DNA from: Acinetobacter calcoaceticus
GTDB taxonomy: Bacteria > Pseudomonadota > Gammaproteobacteria > Pseudomonadales > Moraxellaceae
DNA length: 64,000 nucleotides
Direction of reading: 5' to 3'
NCBI RefSeq assembly: GCF_016508255.1
Contig: NZ_JADVKT010000007.1
Span: 62,001 to 126,000, forward strand
The notes beneath the pieces are model-generated. The model saw only the letters and a list, made by a program, of their open reading frames with translations. It made no database searches and was not told the origin of the DNA. The position numbers and the translations under genes were made by a program. Shown in pieces: positions 54,749 to 64,000 of the stretch (position 1 is the stretch's first letter; every line of letters starts with the position of its first letter).

Positions 54749-56638
54749 ATGGCTGTAATGGGTACGGACAATATCATTGCAACATTGGAATCCCACGCAA
54801 ATTTAAATGGAGCTAAGGTTGCTTTCGAGTATTTGGGTCGGCAATCCGGTGGTATTCAATCTCTGACGTATGAAGATTTGAACGCACGGGTTCAACATCA
54901 AGCCCAAATATTAATGAACCTTGTAGACAGTGGCGATCGTGCCGTGTTGTTGTTCGAGCCTGGGCTGGACTTTATCGTATCTTTCTTTGCCTGTTTGAAA
55001 GCTAAAATTATTGCAGTGCCAGTCAGCTTGCCTTTTAATCGTAATGGTTTTTCTAATATTTTGAATATTATGAATGACTGTGAGCCAAAGATAGTACTCA
55101 CAACTCAAAAGATTCTTGAGCTATCAGGTCTTATCACATTAAAAGCTCAAAATGAAAATTTAATATTGCATGCTGTCAATGCCGAATTACAGCGTGACTT
55201 GGTGGAAAAAGATTTTCCGCGCATTGATGAAGATGATGTTTGCTTCCTTCAATACACTTCAGGTTCAACTGGTTGGCCTAAAGGTGTGATTGTTACCCAT
55301 AAAAATATTATGGCAAACGAAGTAATGATTGCTGAAGCTTTTGGCACACAGCCTGATGATATTGGCCTTACATGGTTACCTGTCTATCACGACATGGGAT
55401 TGATCGGTTCGGTTTTACAGACCGTATATGTGGGGCTAACCTGCTATGTAATGTCGCCACTGGATTTTATCCGTAAACCTTTTAAGTGGCTGCAATTCAT
55501 TAGTGAAAAAGGGGTCACGATTAGTGGTGGGCCAAATTTTGCCTATGAATTGTGTTTGCATCGCATTTCGGATGAGGACGCTGCATCGCTTGATCTGAGC
55601 CGTGTGCGTGTGATGTTCAACGGTGCTGAGCCAATCAAGGCTAACGTCATGCAGCGCTTCATGGAAAAGTTCAATACTCAGTCGAAATTGAGACTAGACA
55701 CTTTCTTGCCGTGCTATGGCTTGGCAGAAGTTACGCTCTTAGTCAGTGGTGTGACCGGGCCTCTCAATGCTATTTCGATAGACCGTGAAAAGTTGAATGC
55801 CAATTTGGTACAGACCAATCAAGATCAGACATCCGTTCAAGTGGTGAGTTGTGGCAAGATCTCTGCACACATTGATTGTCGTATCGTCAATCCACACACC
55901 CACAAAGAGGTGGGAGCTCATGAAGTTGGTGAAATCTGGCTAGCAGGCAAGAGTGTCACTGCAGGGTACTGGCAGAAACCAGAGGTCAATCAGGAAACCT
56001 TTGCTGCAACCATCCTCGATAAAGCAGGTAAGTCTGGTCAAGTGCATTACTTGAGAACCGGTGATATGGGCTTTATCAAAAATGGAGACCTTTATGTAAC
56101 TGGTCGCCTTAAGGATGTGATCATTATTCGTGGTAAAAATTATTATCCACAAGATATCGAGTGCTCAGTCGAAGTAGCGCATCCTGCTGTGCGTAAAGGT
56201 TGTGTCGCAGCAGTGAATTTCGGTAATTCTGAAGGTGTTACGGTTGTACTTGAGATCAAAAAGAAGTCGCTAGATAAGACTCTTAATTTTGAAACCATCA
56301 GAACTCAGGTTAAAGAGCAAGTGGCGGCTGATATCGGTTTACCTGTAGAAGGTGTTTATTTGCTGCATCAAGGTCGAATCAACAAGACCACCAGCGGCAA
56401 AATCAGAAGAAGAAAAATTAAAGAGCAGATCGAGCGCGGTCAACTGGTCTGTTTAACCCATCCAAACCGTAGAACAGCGATTGCTCGAAACTATGTCAAG
56501 AACGGTTTAGACGTTATCCGTGATCGTGAGCAGCGAGGGCAGCTGATTCGTTATAGCTCCAATCTACTCAACTCAATGATCAAGGAACGAGAAGTGCGCG
56601 CGCTCATTTTTAATCGATTGAAAAGTGCTTTGTTTTAA
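54749..56638 (+). CDS. Fatty acyl-AMP ligase
   Basis: Activates a fatty acid as acyl-adenylate and loads it on an ACP, first gene of the acinetin-type operon. 629 residues. The adenylation core shows FLQYTSGSTGWPKGVIVTH near 168-186, the DMGLIG motif of FAALs in WLPVYHDMGLIGSV, YLRTGDMGFI and a lysine in KTTSGKIRR. FAAL features and the ACP three genes on make direct acyl-ACP transfer more likely than CoA formation. Confidence 0.9.
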   Translation: MAVMGTDNIIATLESHANLNGAKVAFEYLGRQSGGIQSLTYEDLNARVQHQAQILMNLVDSGDRAVLLFEPGLDFIVSFFACLKAKIIAVPVSLPFNRNGFSNILNIMNDCEPKIVLTTQKILELSGLITLKAQNENLILHAVNAELQRDLVEKDFPRIDEDDVCFLQYTSGSTGWPKGVIVTHKNIMANEVMIAEAFGTQPDDIGLTWLPVYHDMGLIGSVLQTVYVGLTCYVMSPLDFIRKPFKWLQFISEKGVTISGGPNFAYELCLHRISDEDAASLDLSRVRVMFNGAEPIKANVMQRFMEKFNTQSKLRLDTFLPCYGLAEVTLLVSGVTGPLNAISIDREKLNANLVQTNQDQTSVQVVSCGKISAHIDCRIVNPHTHKEVGAHEVGEIWLAGKSVTAGYWQKPEVNQETFAATILDKAGKSGQVHYLRTGDMGFIKNGDLYVTGRLKDVIIIRGKNYYPQDIECSVEVAHPAVRKGCVAAVNFGNSEGVTVVLEIKKKSLDKTLNFETIRTQVKEQVAADIGLPVEGVYLLHQGRINKTTSGKIRRRKIKEQIERGQLVCLTHPNRRTAIARNYVKNGLDVIRDREQRGQLIRYSSNLLNSMIKEREVRALIFNRLKSALF

Positions 56639-56670
56639 TCCTTACCCTTTAATCATTTGAGCGAAAACTC

Positions 56671-58464
56671 ATGTCACTTACGTCCAATTTGCGGCAGTTT
56701 CAGTCTGCTGCTCGTCTGGAGCAAATTTTAGGCTCCGTACACGATACCAATAATGATTTTTCTTGGTCCGCTGCCATCGAACGTGATGAGAAAGAGCAGT
56801 ATCCTCAGCGTGCTGTTGATTTTCTGAATGCTGTAGGCATGAACCGTTTTTATGTACCTTCAGAGCTTGGAGGTCGCATGGAAATTGGTGAAGAGTTGCT
56901 ATATCTACATCGCGTGCTGGCACGACGTGATCTAACCATCAACTCGACCTATAGCACGAATGCTTGGTCTGTGATTGTATGGATCGGTGGTAATCCTAAT
57001 CAATGCCAAAACATCGCTAGTCGAATTCTAAGCGGTGCCGCACCAGCGCTGGCTTATAGCGAGAAGGCGCATGGTGCCGATCTCTTATCCAGTGAAGTGA
57101 CTGCACAGCCTGGCGAGAGCAAGTACATTTTAAATGGCGAAAAATGGTCAATCAATCGTGCCACTTTGGGAGATTCCCTAAGTCTGATTGCCAAAACATC
57201 GGAAGACCGTGGACCCCGTAGCCTGAGTGCATTCTGGCTTGATAAGCGTCACATGGCTTCTAAAGGAACGTATAGCCTGAACCGCTTACCAACAGTTGGT
57301 ATGCGTGGGTTAGATATCAGCGGTATTGGCTTTAACAATGCCGAAATTCACAAAGATGCCCTGATTGGTGAAGAAGGCCAAGGGTTAGAGCTTGGGCTTA
57401 AGACGCTACAGGTGACGCGTGCTTATTGCAGTAGTTTCTCTTTGGGTGCTGGCGATACGATGCTGCGCATTGCGACCGAGTTTGCTATTGAACGCGAGTT
57501 GTATAACAAAAAAGTTATTAATATCGCTCTAGTGCGTGAGCAACTTGCTACAGCCTATGCCTATTTGCTTGCGGCTGAGGTGTTATCACTCGTTGGTGCA
57601 CGCGGGCTACATGTCTGTATCAATCAGTTCAGTACATGGTCACCGATCGTCAAAGTACTAGTGCCTGAATATGTAGAGTCACTTGCCAAGATTACTTCTT
57701 CAGTACTTGGGTCACGTTTTTTCTTAAGAAATGCATATGCGGATGGCATGTACCAAAAAGCCTTCAGAGATCATCTGATCGTTAGTGTGTTTGACGGCAG
57801 TAGCACCGTCTGTTTAGACAGCCTGAGTTTTCAGCTCAAATCTGCCAATAAAGGGCGTAGCAAAAAAGTCGATCATCTCAATCAAGCCGAAGCTAAAGCA
57901 CGTTATCGCCAGTTGTATGACTTACTGGTGGAGACAGATGCTATTGATTTTCGTGAGCTTGAGATTTTCAACCGAGATGGTGACTTGGTGATGGAGTCAC
58001 TAGGGACAATCATCGAAATGCTCAACGATGCCGATGTCACAGCAGGATTATCTGCTGAAACACTATCTACGCTACGTGAGCGAGTGGACCAGCTTCTTGT
58101 TGAACAGCGTTCATTGGATCAAAAAATTCAGGATTACTTCTCAAATTCAGAGCAAAGCAAAGAGTTTGAAACGTTGCGTTTCAGTCTCGCCCGTAACTAC
58201 GCCGAGTTGTTTTCCCGCATTGCTGTGCTGGGTTTTTGGGTCTTTAACCGTCATGGCTTAAGACCTGCTTTGCAGGATGGTGCATGGCTGATCATTTTTT
58301 TAAATGCTGCTGAAGGGCAGGCATTCCCTCCTAAGACATCACTACGTGAAAGCACATTGGCAGATCTGCTGGACCGAATTTCAACCAACCATATGTTATC
58401 TGTTATCGATTTTGCATTGGCACCACGTGATGCCAAACCAGTTAAAGAGGAGATTACCCCATGA
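56671..58464 (+). CDS. Long acyl-CoA dehydrogenase-like enzyme
   Basis: FAD flavoprotein of 597 residues, expected to put a double bond in the ACP-bound fatty acid. The first ~380 residues have the acyl-CoA dehydrogenase fold (EYPQRAVDFL-like N-terminus, GEKWSINRATLGDSLSLIAKT, ISGIGFNNAEI, GSRFFLRNAYADGMYQKAFRDHLI). The last ~200 residues are a helical extension without a clear match. The catalytic glutamate of short-chain enzymes is not obvious; the context replaces it with other candidates. The stop overlaps the ACP start by 4 bp. Confidence 0.85.
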   Translation: MSLTSNLRQFQSAARLEQILGSVHDTNNDFSWSAAIERDEKEQYPQRAVDFLNAVGMNRFYVPSELGGRMEIGEELLYLHRVLARRDLTINSTYSTNAWSVIVWIGGNPNQCQNIASRILSGAAPALAYSEKAHGADLLSSEVTAQPGESKYILNGEKWSINRATLGDSLSLIAKTSEDRGPRSLSAFWLDKRHMASKGTYSLNRLPTVGMRGLDISGIGFNNAEIHKDALIGEEGQGLELGLKTLQVTRAYCSSFSLGAGDTMLRIATEFAIERELYNKKVINIALVREQLATAYAYLLAAEVLSLVGARGLHVCINQFSTWSPIVKVLVPEYVESLAKITSSVLGSRFFLRNAYADGMYQKAFRDHLIVSVFDGSSTVCLDSLSFQLKSANKGRSKKVDHLNQAEAKARYRQLYDLLVETDAIDFRELEIFNRDGDLVMESLGTIIEMLNDADVTAGLSAETLSTLRERVDQLLVEQRSLDQKIQDYFSNSEQSKEFETLRFSLARNYAELFSRIAVLGFWVFNRHGLRPALQDGAWLIIFLNAAEGQAFPPKTSLRESTLADLLDRISTNHMLSVIDFALAPRDAKPVKEEITP

Positions 58465-58721
58465 ATAAGGATAAAGCTTACTGGAGCGCGATCATTCGTA
58501 AGCTCGTAGCTAAAGAAATGCGTGTAGAGCCTGAGATGATTGATCCAGAACAAAAATTTACGAGTTATGGTCTTGATTCGATCGTTGCTTTGTCTGTGTC
58601 TGGGGATTTAGAAGATCTGACCAAACTGGAACTTGAACCGACATTACTATGGGATTATCCAACAATCAATGAGTTGGCTGAATATCTTGTTTCTGAGTTG
58701 CAACAGGGAGTTGCTTCATGA
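58461..58721 (+). CDS. Acyl carrier protein
   Basis: An 86-residue carrier with the phosphopantetheine serine at position 40 in YGLDSIVALSV. The surrounding helices are typical of free-standing ACPs. It overlaps both neighbours by 4 bp (ATGA), so it is translated in the operon. It receives the acyl chain from the FAAL and passes it through the dehydrogenase to the condensation domain. Confidence 0.92.
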   Translation: MNKDKAYWSAIIRKLVAKEMRVEPEMIDPEQKFTSYGLDSIVALSVSGDLEDLTKLELEPTLLWDYPTINELAEYLVSELQQGVAS

Positions 58722-61700
58722 ACAACATTGCACACCTAGAACCAAAAATTCTGTCGCGTCATGCGATTTCTGCAGAGCAGCTTGGTATTTGGTATATTCA
58801 ACGTCTTGAGCCAACTTGCAGTGCCTACAATATGGTGGTGGCTTTTGATGTAAAGGTTAACCAACCATTAGGCAATAAGCCGATGGAGATTTTGGAAGCG
58901 GTGATGCATGATTATCCGTTATTACGTGTAAGCATGCCTGCCAATGATCAGGGGATTGAGCAATTCATTTGGGATCGCGTATATCCTAATATCATTTTCT
59001 CTGATACTCGTCATGTTGAAGCTTCTGATTTGACCCAATTGGTTGAACAGGATACCAAGCAACCATTTGACCTAACTCATCCACCATTGTGGCGTATTCA
59101 TTGTTATGAACGTGGTCAGAATCACTATGTGATTGCAGTTGTGATTCATCATGCCTTAATGGATTTTTGGTCGATTGGTCTATTACTACGTGATGTCTGC
59201 AAGCGTTTTGGACTGGTAACAGAGTCAAATGTAGTGAACGGAATCGAGTTTGCACAGTATGCTGATAAGCAGAAGAGCAACGCGATCGATGATTCTGATG
59301 AAAGCCTACTCTTCTGGAAAAATGCGTTAAAGCATGCTCCACATGTTCATAGCATTCCGCTTGATTATCCGCGTCCAGCTGTGCAGCAACATAAAGGCAG
59401 CTCGGTAATTTTTCGTGTGCCTGAGTCAGTATCGTCTGGTCTTGTGAACTTGGCGAAAGACTATGAGATCACATTATTCGGTCTTGTATTGTCTGGTTTC
59501 TATATCCTGCTGAATAAACTATCGAATGAAAATAATTTAGTCATTGCCACAGCAGTAGCCGGTAGACTTGAACGTTCTTTGCGCAATGCGTTAGGGCAGT
59601 TTGTCAATACAATTGCTCTTCACATGGACATCGATGCTGATCAGACTTTACGTCAATTTACACAGCAGGTGCAGGAACAATTAAAACTGAGCCTCAAGCA
59701 TCAAAAAGTTGCTTTTTCCAGAGTGGTTGAGGCTGTCTCACCAAAGCGTGATGGCAGTATTAATCCATTGGCTCAGGTGGGAATGTTCTGGGAACGTCTA
59801 GGTGGTATGGATGAGTTTAAAGAACTACTTTTGCCAATCCAAAATCCAGCTACTTTAGTTGGTCAAGACCTGACGTTAGGAAGTTTTCCGGTTCGCCAGC
59901 AAGAAGGTCAATTAGATATTATGCTGGAAATGGGTGGTGAATATCAGGGTGAACTGGTTGGCGTACTGAAATATAACTCCGAGCTATTTTCTGCGGAGTC
60001 TGCAGAGAACATGGTGCAACTGCTGCAAGTCGTACTATCAGAGATGGTAGCTCATCCTGAATGTAAGATCGTTGAGTTAGATATCGCACCTGATTATGCG
60101 AATGGCATCCAGCTAGGCTACCTACTTGGTCAGGTTACTGACTATCCTAGACATGATCTACTATCAATGATTCTGAAGCAGATCGATGAGCGTGGTGACA
60201 GCTACGCTATGACTTCTAGAGATCATGCGGTTAGCTATCATGAGTTAGGTCAGCATATCGCTGGTATCGCTGAATATTTGCGTGCACACGGTATTACCAA
60301 TGGTGATCGTGTAGGTCTGATGGTAGAGCGTACGGCGCTATTGCCAGCGGCAATCCTCGGAATCTGGGCGGCAGGGGCAGCATATGTACCGTTGGATCCT
60401 AGTTTTCCAAGAGAACGTCTACATAACATCGTAGAAGATGCTGCACCTAAAGTGATCTTGACCCAAACTGAGCTGATGGATGCTCTCACAGCTCCTGTAC
60501 CACGTCTGGATATCAATCAAGCTGGTGTTGTAGCCCTTGAGCAAGTGCGTGAGACACTTGCCTTTGGTGATACCGCTTATGTGATGTACACCTCAGGTTC
60601 GACAGGCAAACCTAAAGGCGTGCGTATTGGACATCCTTCAATAGCCAATTTCTTGTTGTCTGTGAATGATAGGCTGCAAGCAACGACTGAGACTCAGTTG
60701 TTAGCGATCACCACTTATGCATTTGATATTTCAGTTGTTGAGCTACTGATTCCGTTGATGTACGGCGGTGTGGTGCATGTGTGTCCACGTGAAGTATCAC
60801 TAGATGGTAACCTTCTGGTGGACTACATGCAGACAAAGTCGATCAATGTTATGCAGGCGACACCGTCCTCTTGGAAAATGCTTTTGGACAGTGAGTGGAA
60901 TGGCATCCCATATCTGACCGCACTTAGCGGAGGCGAAGCGCTGGATCCTATACTGGCAGAAAAGCTGCTGAGTAAAGTCAGCTGTCTATGGAATGTCTAC
61001 GGCCCGACAGAAACCACTGTGTGGTCCAGTGCAGCCCACATCACCGATGCAAAATATATTGATTTAGGCGAACCAATGGCGAACACCCAGCTTTATGTTC
61101 TTGATGAACAACAGCGGTTGGTTCCACGGGGCGTTATGGGAGAGCTCTGGATTGGAGGCGATGGTCTGGCAGTCGATTATTGGCATCGACCTGAGCTGAC
61201 GGATGCGCAGTTTAGAACCTTACCATCCCTGCCAAATGCTGGTCGACTCTATCGCACTGGAGATAAAGTCTGTCTGCGGATGGATGGACGTTTGACTCAT
61301 CATGGACGTCTGGATTTCCAAGTCAAGATCCGTGGATTCCGTATTGAACTGGGCGAAATAGAGAATGTTCTCAAACAGATCGACGGTATTACAGATGCAG
61401 TAGTCTTGGTTAAGACCACAGCGGACAACGATCAGAAACTAGTGGCTTATGTGACTGGGCATGAGATTGACATGACTAGTTTGAAAAAGACCCTGCAAAT
61501 CCATCTCCCAGCTTATATGGTGCCAAGTACGTTTATTCGATTGGATGAGTTTCCAATGACGGCTAACAATAAGTTAGATCGTAAGGCATTTCCTGAGCCA
61601 GTGTTTGAGCAGAGCAGTGATTATGTTGCACCACGCGATTCGATCGAAATCGAGCTCTGTACTACCTTTGAACAGATCCTGTCGGTAAAGCGAGTTGGTA

Positions 61701-62677
61701 TACATGATGATTTCTTTGAGTTAGGCGGGCATTCGTTACTGGCTGTGAAGCTTGTCAATCATCTCAAGAAGATATTTGGTACCGAATTATCAGTTGCCTT
61801 ACTGGCACAGTACTCTACCGTAGAGAGTTTGGGTGAGATCATCCGCGAAAATAAAGAAATCAAACCTTCCATCGTAATCGAACTACGTCGTGGAACCTAT
61901 GAGCAACCGCTGTGGCTGTTCCATCCGATTGGTGGCAGTACCTTCTGTTATATGGAACTCTCGCGTCATCTCAATCCAAGCCGTACCTTACGTGCTATTC
62001 AGTCTCCTGGTCTAATTGAAGCAGATGCGGCTGAAGTGGCGATTGAGGAAATGGCGACGCTCTATATTGGTGAAATGCAAAAGATGCAGCCTCAGGGGCC
62101 TTATTTCCTTGGTGGTTGGTGCTTTGGCGGTGCGATTGCATACGAGATCAGTCGTCAGTTGCGTCAAATGGGGCAGCAGGTAACAGGCATTGTCATGATC
62201 GATACTCGTGCTCCAATTCAAGAGAATGTGCCTGAAGATGCCGATGATGCCATGCTTTTATCTTGGTTCGCTCGTGATCTTGCTGTGCCTTATGGCAAAA
62301 AGCTGACGATACCAGCGCAATACTTGCGTGAATTGAGTCCAGATCACATGTTTGATCATGTGCTTAAAGAAGCTAAGGCTATCAATGTCATACCTCTGGA
62401 TGCCAACCCATCAGATTTCCGACTTTACTTTGATACTTATTTGGCGAATGGCGTCGCACTCCAGACCTATTTCCCAGATCCTGAGGATTTCCCGATTCTC
62501 TTGGTTAAAGCTAAAGATGAGCTGGAAGATTTTGGTGAAAGCCTAGGTTGGGATCAACTGATCAAAGATACGCTTACACAGGTGGATCTGCCTGGTGACC
62601 ACTCATCGATTATGTTCGCTGAGAACGTCGTAGCTGTGGCTCAGACAATTGATCAGATGTATCCAATCCCTGCATAA
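58718..62677 (+). CDS. Nonribosomal peptide synthetase, C-A-PCP-TE
   Basis: Single-module synthetase of 1319 residues. Condensation domain ~10-430 with HHALMDFWS (His144-His145, Asp149), which would accept the acyl-ACP. Adenylation domain ~470-960 with YTSGSTGKPKG near 624 and NVYGPTETTVW; the specificity residues by alignment are roughly D-I-V-Q-A-S-V-V-W-K, closest to glycine-type codes. Carrier domain with GGHSLLAV, Ser1006. Thioesterase ~1050-1319 with nucleophile motif GWCFGG, Cys1135 in place of serine, and GDHSS near the end for histidine. It probably acylates one amino acid and hands it to an acceptor, as in acinetin. Confidence 0.93.
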   Translation: MNNIAHLEPKILSRHAISAEQLGIWYIQRLEPTCSAYNMVVAFDVKVNQPLGNKPMEILEAVMHDYPLLRVSMPANDQGIEQFIWDRVYPNIIFSDTRHVEASDLTQLVEQDTKQPFDLTHPPLWRIHCYERGQNHYVIAVVIHHALMDFWSIGLLLRDVCKRFGLVTESNVVNGIEFAQYADKQKSNAIDDSDESLLFWKNALKHAPHVHSIPLDYPRPAVQQHKGSSVIFRVPESVSSGLVNLAKDYEITLFGLVLSGFYILLNKLSNENNLVIATAVAGRLERSLRNALGQFVNTIALHMDIDADQTLRQFTQQVQEQLKLSLKHQKVAFSRVVEAVSPKRDGSINPLAQVGMFWERLGGMDEFKELLLPIQNPATLVGQDLTLGSFPVRQQEGQLDIMLEMGGEYQGELVGVLKYNSELFSAESAENMVQLLQVVLSEMVAHPECKIVELDIAPDYANGIQLGYLLGQVTDYPRHDLLSMILKQIDERGDSYAMTSRDHAVSYHELGQHIAGIAEYLRAHGITNGDRVGLMVERTALLPAAILGIWAAGAAYVPLDPSFPRERLHNIVEDAAPKVILTQTELMDALTAPVPRLDINQAGVVALEQVRETLAFGDTAYVMYTSGSTGKPKGVRIGHPSIANFLLSVNDRLQATTETQLLAITTYAFDISVVELLIPLMYGGVVHVCPREVSLDGNLLVDYMQTKSINVMQATPSSWKMLLDSEWNGIPYLTALSGGEALDPILAEKLLSKVSCLWNVYGPTETTVWSSAAHITDAKYIDLGEPMANTQLYVLDEQQRLVPRGVMGELWIGGDGLAVDYWHRPELTDAQFRTLPSLPNAGRLYRTGDKVCLRMDGRLTHHGRLDFQVKIRGFRIELGEIENVLKQIDGITDAVVLVKTTADNDQKLVAYVTGHEIDMTSLKKTLQIHLPAYMVPSTFIRLDEFPMTANNKLDRKAFPEPVFEQSSDYVAPRDSIEIELCTTFEQILSVKRVGIHDDFFELGGHSLLAVKLVNHLKKIFGTELSVALLAQYSTVESLGEIIRENKEIKPSIVIELRRGTYEQPLWLFHPIGGSTFCYMELSRHLNPSRTLRAIQSPGLIEADAAEVAIEEMATLYIGEMQKMQPQGPYFLGGWCFGGAIAYEISRQLRQMGQQVTGIVMIDTRAPIQENVPEDADDAMLLSWFARDLAVPYGKKLTIPAQYLRELSPDHMFDHVLKEAKAINVIPLDANPSDFRLYFDTYLANGVALQTYFPDPEDFPILLVKAKDELEDFGESLGWDQLIKDTLTQVDLPGDHSSIMFAENVVAVAQTIDQMYPIPA

Positions 62678-62701
62678 AAAATATAAGAAGGTAGAACCAC
62701 T

Positions 62702-64000
62702 ATGGTGACCATAGAACATGCTTTCCTCATACCAGGCGAAATTGATAAGGTTTTTAAATATCTTGCAAATCCGGGTAATGATGCAAGCTGGCAATTGTCA
62801 TGTAAGCATTCTGAACTGTTAGATAATACTCCGCATGTGGGCAGCAAGTATGAAATCGGTTTGAGTTTTGCGGGTCGTGAGTTGGCCTTTAAAGGTGAAA
62901 TTACACATCTTGTACCGAACGAATTGTATGCCTTTCAAGTGCTAGAAGGACCTTTTATTTATAAGGGTACTTACCGCTTTAAACCGCATCCTGAAGGTAC
63001 ATGGATTGAGTGGCTCTTTGTGGCAGAACCAGGCGGCTTTTTTGGTGTATTTCCTGATGCACTGCTAAAAAAGATGGTTCTCGCCCAGTTCAAGAAAGAT
63101 CTTACTAATCTCGAAGCATTGGCTCAGAAGGGCGGAACCTATGAGGCAGTGAGTCAGCAAACGCAAGAAATTGAAGCACCATCCCAAGAGATAGAAAAGC
63201 CAATTCAAAATACTCCTCCAGTGATGGAGCAATATACACATGATGCCGAAGAACAAGAGTATGTTGATGGTGCTCCTCCTCTGATGGAGCAATATGCGCG
63301 TTGGATTCTCAGACATCGCCGTATTGTGCTGACGGTAGTGATGCTCTTGACAATTGCCTTGGCATATCTCGCATCTGGCGTAAAAATTATTATTGATCCA
63401 GGTGCACTTGCACCTAATGGACATCCTTATATCACCTCGACCAAGCTGATCGAAAAAAAATTCGGCTCCAAGTACATGGTCGTGATTGGCATTACGCCGA
63501 AGCAGGGTGATATTTATCAGCCGCAAGTGTTGGAAAAAGTCAAACGTATTACTGAAGAAGTTGATAATGCACCGGGCGTTGTTCGATCCACTCTAATGAG
63601 TCTGGCTGCACGTCAGGCCAAGGGAATCACCGCCAATTCAGATGGATTTGATGCCAAGAAACTACTACCGAACAGTTCTGTGACCGAGAGTGATGTCGAT
63701 CACCTGAAAAAACTGCTTGCACTGAATCCAATTTACATGAATTCGGTAGTATCTAAAGATCAGAAAACTGCTGCTATTTTGCTTGAGCTTGAGGAAAGTC
63801 CAGAGGGCTTCCAAAAAATGATGGGCCCGATCAACAAAATCGTAGCGGCTGAACAGTCTAAGGATATGACCATCAGTGTCGGTGGTAACCCGGTTTATCT
63901 GGATAAAGCTGAAGATTACTCTAAGCGTATCAATATTTTGTTCCCGATTGCCGTGCTGGTGATTGGGTTATTGCACTTCGAAGCGTTCCGCAGCAAGCAA
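62702..64000 (+). CDS. SRPBCC-RND (MMPL-like) exporter fusion, 3' end outside window
   Basis: Begins MVTIEHAFLIPGEIDKVFKY with AAGAAGG upstream and stays open to the last base (433 codons). Residues 1-145 form an SRPBCC/polyketide-cyclase-like lipid-binding domain. A charged linker of about 60 residues contains the repeat PPVMEQY/PPLMEQY exactly 20 residues apart (172-178 and 192-198). A transmembrane helix at ~208-226 and the periplasmic start of an RND/MMPL transporter follow. It probably exports the finished lipopeptide; the SRPBCC domain may present the lipid. Confidence 0.85.
   Translation, partial: MVTIEHAFLIPGEIDKVFKYLANPGNDASWQLSCKHSELLDNTPHVGSKYEIGLSFAGRELAFKGEITHLVPNELYAFQVLEGPFIYKGTYRFKPHPEGTWIEWLFVAEPGGFFGVFPDALLKKMVLAQFKKDLTNLEALAQKGGTYEAVSQQTQEIEAPSQEIEKPIQNTPPVMEQYTHDAEEQEYVDGAPPLMEQYARWILRHRRIVLTVVMLLTIALAYLASGVKIIIDPGALAPNGHPYITSTKLIEKKFGSKYMVVIGITPKQGDIYQPQVLEKVKRITEEVDNAPGVVRSTLMSLAARQAKGITANSDGFDAKKLLPNSSVTESDVDHLKKLLALNPIYMNSVVSKDQKTAAILLELEESPEGFQKMMGPINKIVAAEQSKDMTISVGGNPVYLDKAEDYSKRINILFPIAVLVIGLLHFEAFRSKQ

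Noticed and set aside
63065..63526. 153-codon minus-strand frame inside the transporter gene
   Set aside because: It lies opposite the linker and transmembrane region of the continuous plus-strand frame and has no ribosome site; a shadow.

Overview
The window is chromosomal DNA of a member of the Acinetobacter calcoaceticus-baumannii complex. The evidence is low GC with AT-rich intergenic stretches, an AbaI/AbaM/AbaR quorum-sensing locus next to an acinetin-type lipopeptide operon, and the gene order lldPRD-dld-tyrB-prpBC-acnD typical of that group. Species cannot be fixed from the sequence alone.

Layout. 1-5545: lactate use (lactate permease, its GntR regulator, L- and D-lactate dehydrogenases). 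5594-6808: aromatic aminotransferase on the minus strand. 7324-12907: a GntR regulator and the 2-methylcitrate (propionate) genes prpB, prpC and acnD; no prpD or prpF is present. 12908-18130: a mosaic accessory segment. It holds a small membrane protein, three ~205-bp repeats that look like small RNA genes, a two-gene PARIS-like phage-defence module (AAA ATPase plus TOPRIM/DUF4435 protein), a zinc-ribbon microprotein, a DUF4126 membrane protein and a strongly folded GC-rich RNA of ~230 nt. 18335-24832: an isolated beta-ketoacyl-ACP synthase, then a type VI secretion VgrG with an unrecognised cargo effector and a lipoprotein that is probably its immunity protein. 24881-27875: SDR, TetR regulator and MFS transporter sharing an operator sequence. 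28360-34694: small conserved proteins, a pseudouridine synthase with a parS-like site beside it, RraB, a TonB-dependent receptor and a DUF1624 membrane protein. 34736-41505: D-amino-acid catabolism (Lrp regulator, dadA, alanine racemase, RidA) and two tandem CycA-type permeases, with a ridA remnant between them. 41563-51208: LysR regulator and the valine degradation operon mmsA-mmsB-acyl-CoA synthetase-acyl-CoA dehydrogenase-enoyl-CoA hydratase-hydroxyisobutyryl-CoA hydrolase-MHS transporter. 51264-51312: a decayed 3' half of a tRNA-Gly. 51415-64000: abaI, abaM, abaR, then an operon of fatty-acyl-AMP ligase, acyl-CoA dehydrogenase, ACP, a C-A-PCP-TE peptide synthetase and an SRPBCC-RND fusion that runs off the window.

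How it works together. The conserved backbone is catabolic: lactate, propionate, D-alanine and valine, each with a local regulator. Two lux-box palindromes, one before abaI and one before the acyl-AMP ligase, tie the lipopeptide operon to AbaR. The most interesting unexplained material is RNA. The three repeats, read on the minus strand, fold into several hairpins with GGA in the loop and end in a terminator, as CsrA/RsmA-sequestering RNAs do. The 17886-18117 element has long perfect helices and mutually exclusive pairings. Both sit in a segment whose boundaries (a duplicated acnD tail and a repeated ~22-bp near-palindrome) indicate repeated cassette exchange.
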